64,000 nt of DNA, from assembly GCA_029834535.1 (NCBI GenBank), contig JAQMWT010000679.1, positions 111,796 to 175,795 on the forward strand, given 5' to 3'. Positions within the stretch are counted from its first letter, which is position 1, and every line of letters starts with the position of its first letter. Source of the stretch: Chrysophaeum taylorii. Taxonomy: Eukaryota > Sar > Pelagophyceae > Pelagomonadales > Pelagomonadaceae. This document shows positions 50,068 to 60,229 of the stretch, one piece after another. Position numbers and translations under genes: made by a program. The notes under the pieces were generated by a model. That model ran no database searches, was not told the origin of the DNA, and saw only the letters and a list, made by a program, of their open reading frames with translations.

Positions 50068-53000
50068 ACTCCAGAGGTACCGTTGATTCCGCCTGCAACA
50101 GATGAGCCGGGGACGTCTCATGCTTCTTCTGCTGCCCCCCCCCGACAACCAAATTTAGACGTTCCTCCAGATCCTGAGCGAGATCGGGAACCGAAGATTA
50201 AGAGTGAACCGAGTGTTCGTGTCAAAGGCGAGAGGATCAACAAAAGCCACCCGGAAGTGAAACTAAAATACGAGAAAAAGTTCGATGTGCCATGGAAAGA
50301 TGCGCCGCGCGATGCCGAGGGTGCACCACTGCCGCAGACTCCTGAGCATGTCAAGGACAACGAAGCAATGAAAGTTAAAATTCCTACGAAGGAAGAAGTT
50401 GACAAGGTTGTGCAGGAGCTGGGAATTTCTGACAATCCGCACTTAGATGACGAGGCGAAACTGATGCTCCGTCACTGTGTGCAATATTCTTGGGCTTTTT
50501 CGACCCGATTATGAGACCTGTGGACTCGCCTCCTGTGTCTCTACGATTCAAAGACGCGAATCCGCGACCGATAAAGATGACGCCGCCGATTGACGCCTGC
50601 GAAACTCGATTGTGCCGCAAGCAGATCAGCGAGTGGTGCCGGGATGGAATTCGTCCGGCCAACTCACCTTGGGGCTTTCCTGTGTTGATGCTTCCGAAGA
50701 AATGAGCTGAGATTGGAACGTCAAACGCGTTCGTTCCGTGCTGCAGTTGACTTACGTCAGCTCAACGATCAATGGTCAATGACAGTTGGCCAAACATTCG
50801 ACAAGATGATGCTTTAGCTCTCGCGATGAGACGATGGCGGACATGCGCGATATTAGATGGGGATACCACAACCTTCGTCTGGATCCGGCAGCGCAGGACG
50901 CTGTCACGATGGTTAGCCCACTTGGCGCTCATGGTTTCTTGCGATTACCTCTAGGTGTGAAGACAGCCGGAGCTCTTTTCTGCAAGCAAATGGCGAGCGA
51001 CAGCGAAATGGATGTATCAAGACTTGGTTGCGTTTGTTGACGATATTATGATGGGATCCGACGATCTTCATCGACATTTACAAGTTTTGATCGAAGTGAT
51101 GTGTCATTTGGCACAGAGAGGGTACAGCGGTCGAACCGCGAAGTTCCACCTTCCAAGGATGATATAGAACTGGGACACTCTACCCCAGAAGGCGAAGCCG
51201 AATCCGAAGACGCTGGAAGCGCAGAAGATGCCGATTCCAGGTACTTTACCGAATACTTTGAAGACCCAGATACGATCTTTCATCGGCATGAGTAATGGCG
51301 CCGGCGATATGCGAAGGGCTACTCGAAGATTGTTAAGGGAGACGATTATGCCTCGAAGGTGCGAAAGTTCGAGTGGACGCCCGAGTGTCAGAAGGATACG
51401 TTGTTGAAGCTTTGGTTGATTCCCGTGGAGTCTACCACGCCGATTATGATCTGCCTTTTCAGATCCGATCCGATGCTTCACAGGATGGACTTGGAGCATA
51501 TCTCTTCCAGATTGTCGAAGTCAAGGACGATGCCGGAAGAGTGACTCGAGAAGAACGAGTGATTGAATACTGGAGCCGAGCTGCCGAAGGAGATGCGGAA
51601 TTATGAGCCCCGTCGGCTAGAGCTGCTGGCAGTTATACTTTCTCTAGAGCACTTTCGAGCCTACATCGAAGGGCACCGGACTGTTTGGAGACCGATCACC
51701 GAAATTTGACGTTTTTACGTAAGGCGACGCACCGTCTGGGCAGCTTGCTCGTTGGGCGATGCGCCTCGCCAATTTTGACCCTGAACTTGGTTACAAGCCG
51801 GGAAAGTCACCGGGAATGAGTATCCCTGACTGTCTCCCGCAACCCGATAGATCGTCATCGAGACTGACGAGTTTGGAGACCTTTGAACCACGCGTATTTA
51901 GTGTTCCAAGAGCTTCCGACCTGTTGATGACCGAGTTTCCTCTCCGGCTGCCACTTCATAATGTCGTTTATTACGACCGAACTGCCGGAAGACGAAGACG
52001 AAGACCCTGAAAGGATCCGATGAAATTGGCTACGTCTCACGCTACGAGACAACGTCGGAAGAACCGTGCGCGTGATGAGCCACAGGTCTTCAAGGACGTA
52101 GCCGCTTACAAGTTGCGTATCGATAAGATACCCGATAATATGACGCTCGCTGAGATCGCACGTGAGCAAGAATCTGATGCTACGTGCGAGGATATTCGCT
52201 ACCGAATGGCCCAAGGTCAGGCGCCGCGACGTTCCCGAGCGAACGAACGATTCGAAGTCGTTAAAGATGTTCTTTACCGCATTTCTGCTGATTCGCACCC
52301 GATGATTGTTGCACCTGCTACGTTGCGCAAACGCATTATTCGACTCTATCATGACACTCCGGTTAACGGTGGTCATATGGGACGTCACAGTACCGTCAGG
52401 CTATCCAAGAACGATTTTGGTGGCCTCATAGAACGAAGTTGGAGTCTTCATGCTGTTTGGTTTGTCAGAAAGCTCGCGCGCGAGCCGAAACAGGCTGGAC
52501 TCTTGCAGCAGCCATACGATGGTGATGGTGCTGTTCTTTGCATGGATTTATTTGGACCCTTGCCTTTGGTCCCGACGTATCTTCTGTATTTTTGATCCGT
52601 TCTCGCATTTCTTGATTCTGGATGTTTTGAACGATAAGACTGCTGAGTCTCCTCGAGTCTTTTGTCATTAACATTCTCCTCAAGACGCTTGCCCAGATGA
52701 TTCGTACCGACAACGGTAAGGGTGTGAACAGTTGATGCGCGAGTTCGCCATCTCTTTAACACCGATACCAAACTACGATTCCTTATCATGCCCAGTCGAA
52801 CCCGGCTGAGCGCGTCAACCGATTATCAAGGCCTTCCTCCGTGCTTGCCTTCAAGGCCGGAACATCACGGATTGGCCTGACTTTGCTCATTATATTGCGT
52901 TTTGCTATAACCGCAAGTTTATTCCAGGCACGCAGATTTCTCCCTTTATGCTGCGCCTGAACCGTCAGCCGATGCTACCGACTGACTACACGCTCATGGA

Positions 53001-53787
53001 TTTTGATACGATTTTGCCGAAGACTCGCCTGATGCAGTCGCCGAGAACTCGCGCGTTGATACAAAGATCGTCCGCGAGGCTCGTGATAAAGCGAAGAAAC
53101 AGCGATTGGCTTACAATGCTGATCATGTTGATGTTGAATACAAGGAAGGACCGCTTTACGTTTCTACATCCCTCCTTCAGAACAAACTTCGACCGGAATG
53201 GCGAGGGCGTTTATTATCAAGGAACGCCTCTCCCGGTCACCTATAGGTTTGAGTCTCTCGACTCGCCGCCCGAAGAACGGCGTGTTCATGTAAGTCAGAT
53301 CACGCCGGTGATGGTACCTCCGATCGTTGATCAAACCATCCGCAAACCCGAAGAAACCTTCCGTGATGATTATCAGCACGGTAAGTTTGTTGTTTTCCGG
53401 ATTCCTGACCGGAAGCGCTCGATTGGCGCAAGAAGCATGTTGCCAAGTTTACGAGCGCACGCGATTACCAAAATGATCGTGTTGCTCTACATTTCTATTC
53501 CGATTTGGGTCCGAACGATGATGTCGCTTATTTCAAGCCGACCTCTCACCTTTCGCACCGCAAGCTCAAGCCCGAATTCAAGGACGTTGAAGGTCGAAGT
53601 TTCACCGACAAGTCCCGAATTTCCTCAACACAACTCCGTGTCACGGATCGCTCCGCACGAGATTGACGTGTTGGTCCCCAAGTTTACTTTACGCAGTGGT
53701 CGAGTTCCTGAACCGATCATCACCCGCGTTTATCAGAAGATTCGTTCACGAGATGCTCGTAAGGCGAAGCCGCGCTCCTCGCGCTAG
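50068..53787 (+). pseudogene. Frameshifted pol: reverse transcriptase, RNase H, integrase
   Basis: Pieces appear in order but in changing frames. The RT entry block R-P-A-N-S-P-W-G-F-P-V (50490-50702) is followed by V-D-L-R-Q-L-N-D (50734), D-I-R-W-G-Y-H and L-R-L-P-L-G-V (50834-50970), and the catalytic F-V-D-D box (about 51033). RNase H D-A-S-Q-D-G-L-G-A-Y-L (51373-51603) and the L-G-Y-K-P-G-K linker (51759) come next. The integrase zinc region has L-Y-H-D-T-P-V-N-G-G-H (52020-52592). The integrase core has M-D-L-F-G (about 52548), T-D-N-G (about 52708) and H-A-Q-S-N-P-A-E-R-V-N-R (about 52785). After it lies a W-x-K-K-x-V-A-K ... V-A-L-H-F-Y module. At least eight frame changes are needed. 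All catalytic acids are still present, so decay, or read error, is recent. Confidence 0.85.
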
Positions 53788-53827
53788 CACCTCGCTGGGG
53801 CAGCTCGAATTCTTACCAGGGGAGTCC

Positions 53828-54167
53828 TGTGGCGGCAACTCCCGCCTCCTAAGGCTTACCCCTCTTCTAGGGCCCCCCTTATCAGGGGCACCCTACTCCG
53901 TTCCGATGATGTCAGGGTATTCTCTATGACATCATATTTCTTTTTTCGTGACGCACGTCACCCTGATTTCCTATTTTCGATATATCCTTGATCATAAAGC
54001 AACAGCCGATCCTCAAGTTGAGAGGACCAGGCGCAGGAGTTGTTTGTGGTCGCGTGGCGGGAGAACGGCCATCCTCGTCCAGTGATCCCTCCAAAGGCAC
54101 GGACGCGATCGGCGAGCCAGGATTCGAAGGCACGCCAGGTAGCCCCCAAAATTCTCCTTACGCCACA
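53828..54167 (+). repeat. 3' LTR
   Basis: It is 340 bp and matches the 5' LTR apart from two substitutions I can see (A to T and C to A, around 53917 and 53931). The preceding bases ACCAGGGGAGTCC form only a weak polypurine tract. Confidence 0.93.
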
Positions 54168-54516
54168 ACAGGGTAGGGATTTAAGCCCTAACTCCTCAGG
54201 GACATTAAGTCCCATAGAAGCTTTTACACGGACAACGAGGAACGAAGCTTCTGATAATTAAGCAGAAGACCCTGTACCCTGCGGTAAGCACCTGGAGGAT
54301 TTCTCCTTGTTGGAAGAAAGCTTCAGATCGGGTTCTTCATAGTCTTGTAAAAAGATAGTTGCGGAAGGGGTAAGGCAGGGGGAAAAAGGGAGGATAAGGC
54401 ACGAGAGAAAGCCGTATTAATTCGGAGAGAAAACCCTCATGCTGAAGGGGTGTGAGAAAAGGCGCGAAGAGCTCCAGAGCATTGTACACATTATGGTATA
54501 ACTCTCTGGAGCACCT
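54168..54516 (+). repeat. Older LTR-like repeat (family B), right part
   Basis: It begins with the right copy of ACAGG and continues GTAGGGATTTAAGCCCTAACTCC. It is collinear with 57,673-57,977, including CCTTGTTGGAAG and GGAGAGAAAACC. Together with 43,696-43,790 it forms one interrupted copy of about 440 bp. No coding region borders it, so it may be a solo LTR. Confidence 0.7.
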
Positions 54517-54536
54517 AGCCCGTACTTAGCGCCAAG

Positions 54537-54985
54537 ACGCTTACAGAAACGCCAACGGCCCCTACGTCTCTCGGCCGCAGGGCCCCTGGCGGCGCCCGGA
54601 CGGTTAGGCTAACGCCTTGCCGTCCTTACTTACACCTTACACCCCTTACACCCTCCCACCCCACTCTCATTTCAGCTCGACGCTCTCACCCCCGCCAAAC
54701 AAAGCTGCTTTGATCAGCGCACGTTCGCTAACCTTTGAGTTTACTCCTAAACCCTTACTTCAGGGAGCGCCAAGACGTTACAGAAACGCCAACGGCCCCT
54801 ACGTCTCTCGGCCGCCGGGTCCCTGGCGGCGCCCGGACGGTTAGCCCCCTAAAATCGGCTCACACCCACTCGTGCTTACACCCACTCACCCCACTCTCCT
54901 TTCAGCTCGAAGCTCTCACCCCCGCCAATCTAAGCTGCTTTGATGAGCGCACGCTCGCTAACCTTTGAGTTTTTTCCTAAGCTCG
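54537..54985 (-). repeat. Tandem repeat R2, inverted array
   Basis: There are two units in the opposite orientation to 43,009-43,590, each ending (plus strand) with CTTTGAGTTTACTCCTAAACC or a variant. They contain GGCGGCGCCCGGACGG and CTCACCCCCGCCAA blocks. Confidence 0.75.
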
Positions 54986-56011
54986 TAGTTGTTGACCCTA
55001 ACCCTTTTCTAGTGACCCTTGAGGCTAGACCCTAGACCCTTCTTTCTTTTGCGTATTGTTTTTAACAGTTCGAATGTCGAACGCCTTTTCCACCTCACGC
55101 TCCCTCTAGGTCAATCACTCTCTGGAGTGACTGGTTTTTATTACTTAAAGGTTATGGGCCCAGAGTGTTATCACACTGATTTCTCGCCGCAAGACGGAAA
55201 TTTGATTAAACAAGGCTTGGAGACTTTTTGCTGCTTGAAAGACTCTAAGCTCGCGCTCAAAGTCGGCATGCCGTTGGTTGTCAGGAAGTTGAGAAACTCG
55301 ACTGGAAAGAGCGAGGCGTCGTCTTCCGACCCAACCTTGAGAACTCCGTCGCCTTATCTCCGGGAAAGGCCAAGGTCATGCGCGCTTTGTCAGCATCGAA
55401 AACCTCGTTTCGGCGGGGCGTGAGAATGGCGCGCTGGCTGGAAGAGCCACCGAGGGTCGCGGAAATTGTCTGCGGGGTCGCCTTAGACGGCTTGGGGTCT
55501 GGCTCGCGCGAATACCTGAGCATAAACCCTGATTCAGGGAACAGACCCCCACAAAACCACACACATCCTTCATGCACCACCACCCATAGCAGTCGACCTT
55601 TAAAAACAGACAGACAAACGATGACCCCGACTAAGTCCCGCATACCTATCTACGCCGTTTAGGCACATTGTAGTGGTTCCTCTTGGCCGGACCAGAGGCC
55701 TCAACAAGTCCTTTCTCCCAATCCCAACCGCGGGTGAAACCACCACACGCCCGATCTCAGCGTAAACACTCACGCCATCTCGAAATCGGACAATCAAATG
55801 AGGGTAATAGCAGAAAGGGGGATACAAATTCCTGGTACATTGGTTCCAGTGGAAGCGCCGGTGAGGGTGTCAAGGTGACATCCCCCCCCCCATAATGGCA
55901 ATGGCAATGCCAGGGCAACAATCAGGGTAAGTCGGGTGGCAGGCAGGCAAGTGGGGTGATGGACGTTACTGCCACAGGAGCCCCCTACTTGAGATGAAGT
56001 CGTCCTCGACT
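54986..56011. other. Repeat-rich region without a supported gene
   Basis: It starts with telomere-like CCCTAACCC and CCCTAGACCC words (54996-55035). The stretch 55140-55420 has an open frame with protein-like composition but no ATG and no motif. The stretch 55530-55620 shares AGTCGACCTTTAAAAAC with 40,755-40,815. It is probably decayed mobile DNA. Confidence 0.4.
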
Positions 56012-57572
56012 TCACGGGCGACGAAGGTCACGCTCACGAATAGCACGATAAGCTCGGTCAGCTACATCAGCAGGAACTTTGTTGCTGTGGAGGCCGAAGT
56101 TACTGACGAGGACATCGATTTCATCCGGGCGAAAATCAGTCACACAGGGTTCACAGCCCTCCATATTTGGTCGTAGGCGAGTGAAACTGCCTCCGTCAGG
56201 GTCCTTGTATTCTGGTCTTAAGCGTCGCTCGGCCAGAGGCTTAGTAGGATCAAAAACACGAGGTCGCAAATCGGTATAGTAGTGAAGCGCAACGGTATCA
56301 TAGTCGTTGTCGTATTCTTCGTAGACTTTGGCAACGTAGATACGCTTCTTCCACGCGCTGGATCGTCCTTTAACCCTGAAAATCGCGAACTTGCCGTGCT
56401 TGAAACGGTCGCGGTCTGAAGGTAGATGCAGAGGGGCTGAAGAAGTGTCGATGCTTGGCACTTTCAAAGGCACAATCTACTGTACAGATACTACAACCGA
56501 CTCAGCATCATCGTCGTTGACGTCCTGAATTTGGTAAACGACGGGAGAGATCTTTCTGGTAACTATGTAAGGTCCGCGCCGAATAGGCCATAGCTTGTGG
56601 CGCGTCTTAGGCACGAAACGCAAAACACAATCACCTGGGGGAAACTGGATGTCAATTTGGTGGGCATCATAGTTGAGTTTCTGGCTCTCCTGGGCCTTTT
56701 GGTGAGCTCGTGTAACGAGTCGACTGTAAAATTCAAACTTGTTCTTGAAGTCCATCAAAATCTGCTGACGCGATTGCGGTAGATCGCGCTGTTCACTCAA
56801 AAGATTGTAATCGGGTGGTAACAGGGGCTGCTTGCCGGTACGCATTATGAAAGGCGAAATCTTCGTTCTCGGAATGTACATCGTATTGTACATGAATGCA
56901 ACATGGGAGAAATTCGACCAATCTGGCTGACGCATTCATCGATGTAGCAAGAAGGCTTTGATAAATCGATTAACAGCAGTGCGGTTACTCTGAGGGTGAT
57001 ACGGAAGGGTAGTACGATAACGTACGTTGAATAGACGAACGAACGTGCGAAATAAATGCGTCGCGAACTCGACCATTATCGTGAGACTATGCACCGTGGA
57101 GAGCATCCTCGAGCACAATCTTGTCCACAAACGCGGAAAATTGGGCCTGCTTGGTGTTGATCAGAGCCAATTTCAAGAAATGCGACGCTGCATCGTACAT
57201 CGCGAGTACGTGTACAGGTCAGCACCTCGCAAAGGTCCAATCAGATCCATACCCAGGACATAGCAATCTCCGACGCGATTCGGTTTATAGAGCAAGCCAT
57301 CACGCTTAGGCATGGTGGATCGAATCTTCTGGCTAATAATGCAGGCATTGACAAGTGAAACCGACGATGATGAGCGTTTGGCCACCAGCCGTTCGATTTG
57401 ATTCGCTGTGGAGTCTCGTCCAACATGGCCTCCGAACAATCCTCGGTGATGCATGGCGATTACACTCTTTCGCATCGACTGAGCGACCACAATAAGACGT
57501 TGAGAGTCCGAATCATCGACCTTATACAACACGTCGTTATCAACTTCATACGGTACGGATGACTGCTCGTCT
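56012..57572 (-). pseudogene. Remnant of a second Gypsy-type integrase
   Basis: One minus-strand frame runs from 57,572 to 56,012, broken only by three in-frame stops (TGA at 57173-57175, TGA at 56936-56938, TAG at 56477-56479). It holds the integrase zinc-binding part (M-H-H-R-G-L-F-G-G-H-V-G-R), H-P-Q-S-N-R-T-A-V-N-R-F from the core end, a Y-I-P-R-T-K-I-S-P-F block, and G-P-Y-I-V-T-R-K-I. The tail W-K-K-R-I-Y-V-A-K-V-Y-E is homologous to the end of the complete element. Gag, RT and RNase H are missing, and the family B LTR-like sequence begins immediately upstream at 57,579, so most of the element was deleted. Confidence 0.75.
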
Positions 57573-57578
57573 TGATCT

Positions 57579-57977
57579 TGGAGAGATTTGACCCTCTCCG
57601 GGTACATGGTAGAGTGCGTGCAGTCTTAGGCGTGTACAGACCATTCCGCTTGTCACATGCTACTACACAAGGTAGGGATTTAGGCCCTAACTCCTTAAGG
57701 ACATTAGGTCCCATAGAAGCGTTCACACTGACAATGAGGAATGAAGCCTCCATTAATTAAACAGACAACCCCATACCTGACGGTACGCACCTGGAGGTCC
57801 ACTCCTTGTTGGAAGTGAACTGCCGATCTAATTCTTCGAGAAAGTAATAATGGCGGAAGGGTAAGGAAGGAAAGAGGAAAAGCCGCGTTGTGGAGAGAAA
57901 ACCATCTAGTGGAGATAGGTGTGAAAGGGTGGGGGTTCCAGTGTCGTACGTAATACAGTGTAGCGCTCTGGACCCCT
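57579..57977. repeat. Family B LTR-like repeat, uninterrupted copy
   Basis: It is collinear with 43,696-43,790 plus 54,168-54,516, and across the insertion point it reads CTACTACACAAGGTAGGGATTT without any retrotransposon. It adjoins the minus-strand integrase remnant and is probably that family's LTR. The right border is approximate. Confidence 0.7.
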
Positions 57978-58156
57978 CGACGTTGTGAAATGATGTGCAT
58001 GCATTTCAGACGTTCTTGAGAGCAGCGTATGATGCATGGAGAGCAGCAGACAAATTAAACAAACAACAATAAAACAGAGGAAGAGGGAACATAACAATTT
58101 AGTTTAGGAAGATGAGGTTTCGTGTTGTGACGCGTAAAGAAGCGGCATCCACAACA

Positions 58157-58828
58157 TCAGATGTTGGGGTCCAACTCATCATCACTATTATCTTCCAGTT
58201 CCTTCAACTCTGGAGAGGAAGAATCATGATCTTCGGGTTGGTCGTTAGCAGTATTGTTTGTAGTGATAGCATCACTGAGGGCGACCAGGGGTGCCATGAT
58301 AGAAGATAGAAAGGACATAGCTGCGTCCAGTGTTAAAGTATGCAAGTCTGCTGCAGGGATAACGTGATCCTGTGCATCAGACATAGCGGTATGTAAGTTA
58401 TGAGCTGTATCGTCAATTAGAGTTTGCTGTGCCTCGTCATAAGTATTTGTAGGAAACTGTCCAATAGACGGAATTAGCGATCGCGAGGTTATGTGAACAA
58501 AGACAGCAAGGGTATGCATCATAGTATCTTGGTGCATTTGGTAGCTTGATAGTACACTATCTAAGAGCGCGACATGCTTGATATTTTCGATTACTTGAGC
58601 ATTTAATGTGGCATAAGCCTCTTGTAGCTGAGTTAAGTTCTTTAAGGCATTAGATAGCTGTTGATCTCGTTCCATCAACTTCTGATCACTTTTGGTGATA
58701 CGTGAGGATAGCGATTGAATTTCTTCATTTAACTGGCGCAAAGATTCAACTACATTGTCGTTAGGTTCGTCTGGCGTGGGTTCAGCAGATGCAGTTTCGA
58801 CTGGTACAGGTTTTTTATCCTCAGACAA
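58157..58828 (-). CDS. Coiled-coil hypothetical protein
   Basis: The frame is open for 223 codons on the minus strand but has no ATG at its beginning. The codon at 58828 is TTG and TAA precedes it, with a possible splice acceptor (TTTTCAG) 11 nt further upstream. Residues ~25-95 form a coiled coil with clear heptads (L-R-Q-L-N-E-E-I-Q-S-L-S-S-R-I, then L-S-N-A-L-K-N-L-T-Q-L). A helical, Met/His/Thr-rich middle follows, and the acidic tail ends D-N-S-D-D-E-L-D-P-N-I. GC is lower than in the host genes on the left. It may be a host gene with a missing 5' exon, or a gag-like ORF of a mobile element. I do not recognise it. Confidence 0.45.
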   Translation of the reverse strand: MSEDKKPVPVETASAEPTPDEPNDNVVESLRQLNEEIQSLSSRITKSDQKLMERDQQLSNALKNLTQLQEAYATLNAQVIENIKHVALLDSVLSSYQMHQDTMMHTLAVFVHITSRSLIPSIGQFPTNTYDEAQQTLIDDTAHNLHTAMSDAQDHVIPAADLHTLTLDAAMSFLSSIMAPLVALSDAITTNNTANDQPEDHDSSSPELKELEDNSDDELDPNI

Positions 58829-60229
58829 TTAGTATCTGAAAATGCGTCTATTATGGCAGAGGGATAGCCAACCTGGACTATAACACATTTTTGAAAGCGA
58901 ACTGATGCTCGGGTGAAAGTTGAAGAAAGCGATCTAACATTGGCGGCGGTACCATCTCGTGGACGTCATTAAGCTGGTGAAAGACAAGTAACGAAACTTT
59001 CAATGAGCACATTAAGTAGCTCATCAGGATTGGTCACGACACTGAGATTAATCTTCAACCGACTGTGTGACCAAGCCGCGCCAGATATAGAATTGACATT
59101 CGAGATACGGGAGCAGTTGTAGCAAGAGGTGCGTTGTCGTTAGGATTTACAAACGAAGCAGTCAGATTGCGGGTTGCCATCGTTTCATGAGCGCGCTTTA
59201 CAGCTTGTGATTGCAATGGACTTCCAAAGCGGAGAATGATGGCTCTCATGTGTGCAGCTGGATCATTATAGCAAGAAAGATGGTGACTGGCGACTGTTCC
59301 TAATTAACGCTGTCCGTGCTGTGACAGGTTACACATGACACAGATCAAAATGAAAAATGGACGCGGTACGTCAAAACAATGCGAAGCATGTTGATCTGAC
59401 GCAAGGTGGTCCTCGATGATTTTAGTGATTTTGTCCGTTTTAAGCTCATCTTCGGTGCAAATGGCGAGTACAAGGGGCGTACCCGCGCATCGGTTTTATT
59501 GGCATTTGGCGCACACCGTGTACGACAACGCGGCTTTGGGTGGGTATCGGTAATGTCGAATACCCGTTTGTCGGTATGTTAGGAGCGCTGCGGATGCGCT
59601 TCGCCTTTAGACACAATAGAGAGCTCAGGAAGTGGAGGTTGTCAACGCAGTTCTTTTGTTGTGCCTCCGTAAGCAATTGTTTGATGGATTGATGCCAACA
59701 TTGAGGATCCTTGGGTGACGGTAGCAAAAAGTCGGTGGCTGTGTGCCAAGCGAAACAACGTTCCCGTCATCGCCATAGCATCGAATACAAGTAAACAAGG
59801 CTGCGCGTTTGCAACATGCGATTTAGTTTGATGTTGTGCTGTTTGTGACTTAAGTTGGCGGACGAACCTTGAGCACCAGAAAGATACGTTGATGCTTAGG
59901 AGAACTGGTTGGAGCAACGCCTGGGTTTAGTGCATTAGACGGAGAGGATAATGATGATATGCCGCCACGTCCACGGTTCAATACAGAGTAACGTCGGCTC
60001 GCAGCATCCTTGTTCTTGGCAGGGTTCATTTTGTAGAGGTCCTCACATTGCGCATTTCATTTCACATTTTGGCGAGCCACGATGCCGTTTTATATGAGGG
60101 TTAATTTAACGTCATTTCGGACATAGTGAGGGGTAAGGATTAAGCATCTTGCTGAGCTATGGGTTGTTGTAAGCCAAGTAACGTGCGGAATCTGGTGAAA
60201 AGCGGAGCACCAAAGGTTTAGTGAATCCA
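58829..60229. other. AT-richer decayed repeat region
   Basis: No intact gene. On the minus strand a short frame starts with M-N-P-A-K-N-K-D-A-A-S-R-R at about 60,030 and is soon closed by stops. It may be the beginning of a gag-like gene of another element. Nothing else is recognisable. Confidence 0.4.

Larger units (their letters stand above)
43791..54167 (+). mobile_element. Ty3/Gypsy-type LTR retrotransposon carrying a DNA methyltransferase
   Basis: The element is 10,377 bp long with 340-bp LTRs (43791-44130 and 53828-54167) that begin TGTGG and end CCACA, flanked by ACAGG duplications. By eye, the LTRs differ at two positions (near 43880 and 43894), so insertion is recent. Internal order is: tRNA primer site, a long gag-protease-C5-methyltransferase ORF (44596-50067), then reverse transcriptase, RNase H and integrase with a C-terminal extra module. 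RT before integrase places it with Ty3/Gypsy rather than Ty1/Copia. The pol half is frameshifted many times, so this copy, as assembled, could not move on its own. Confidence 0.92.
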
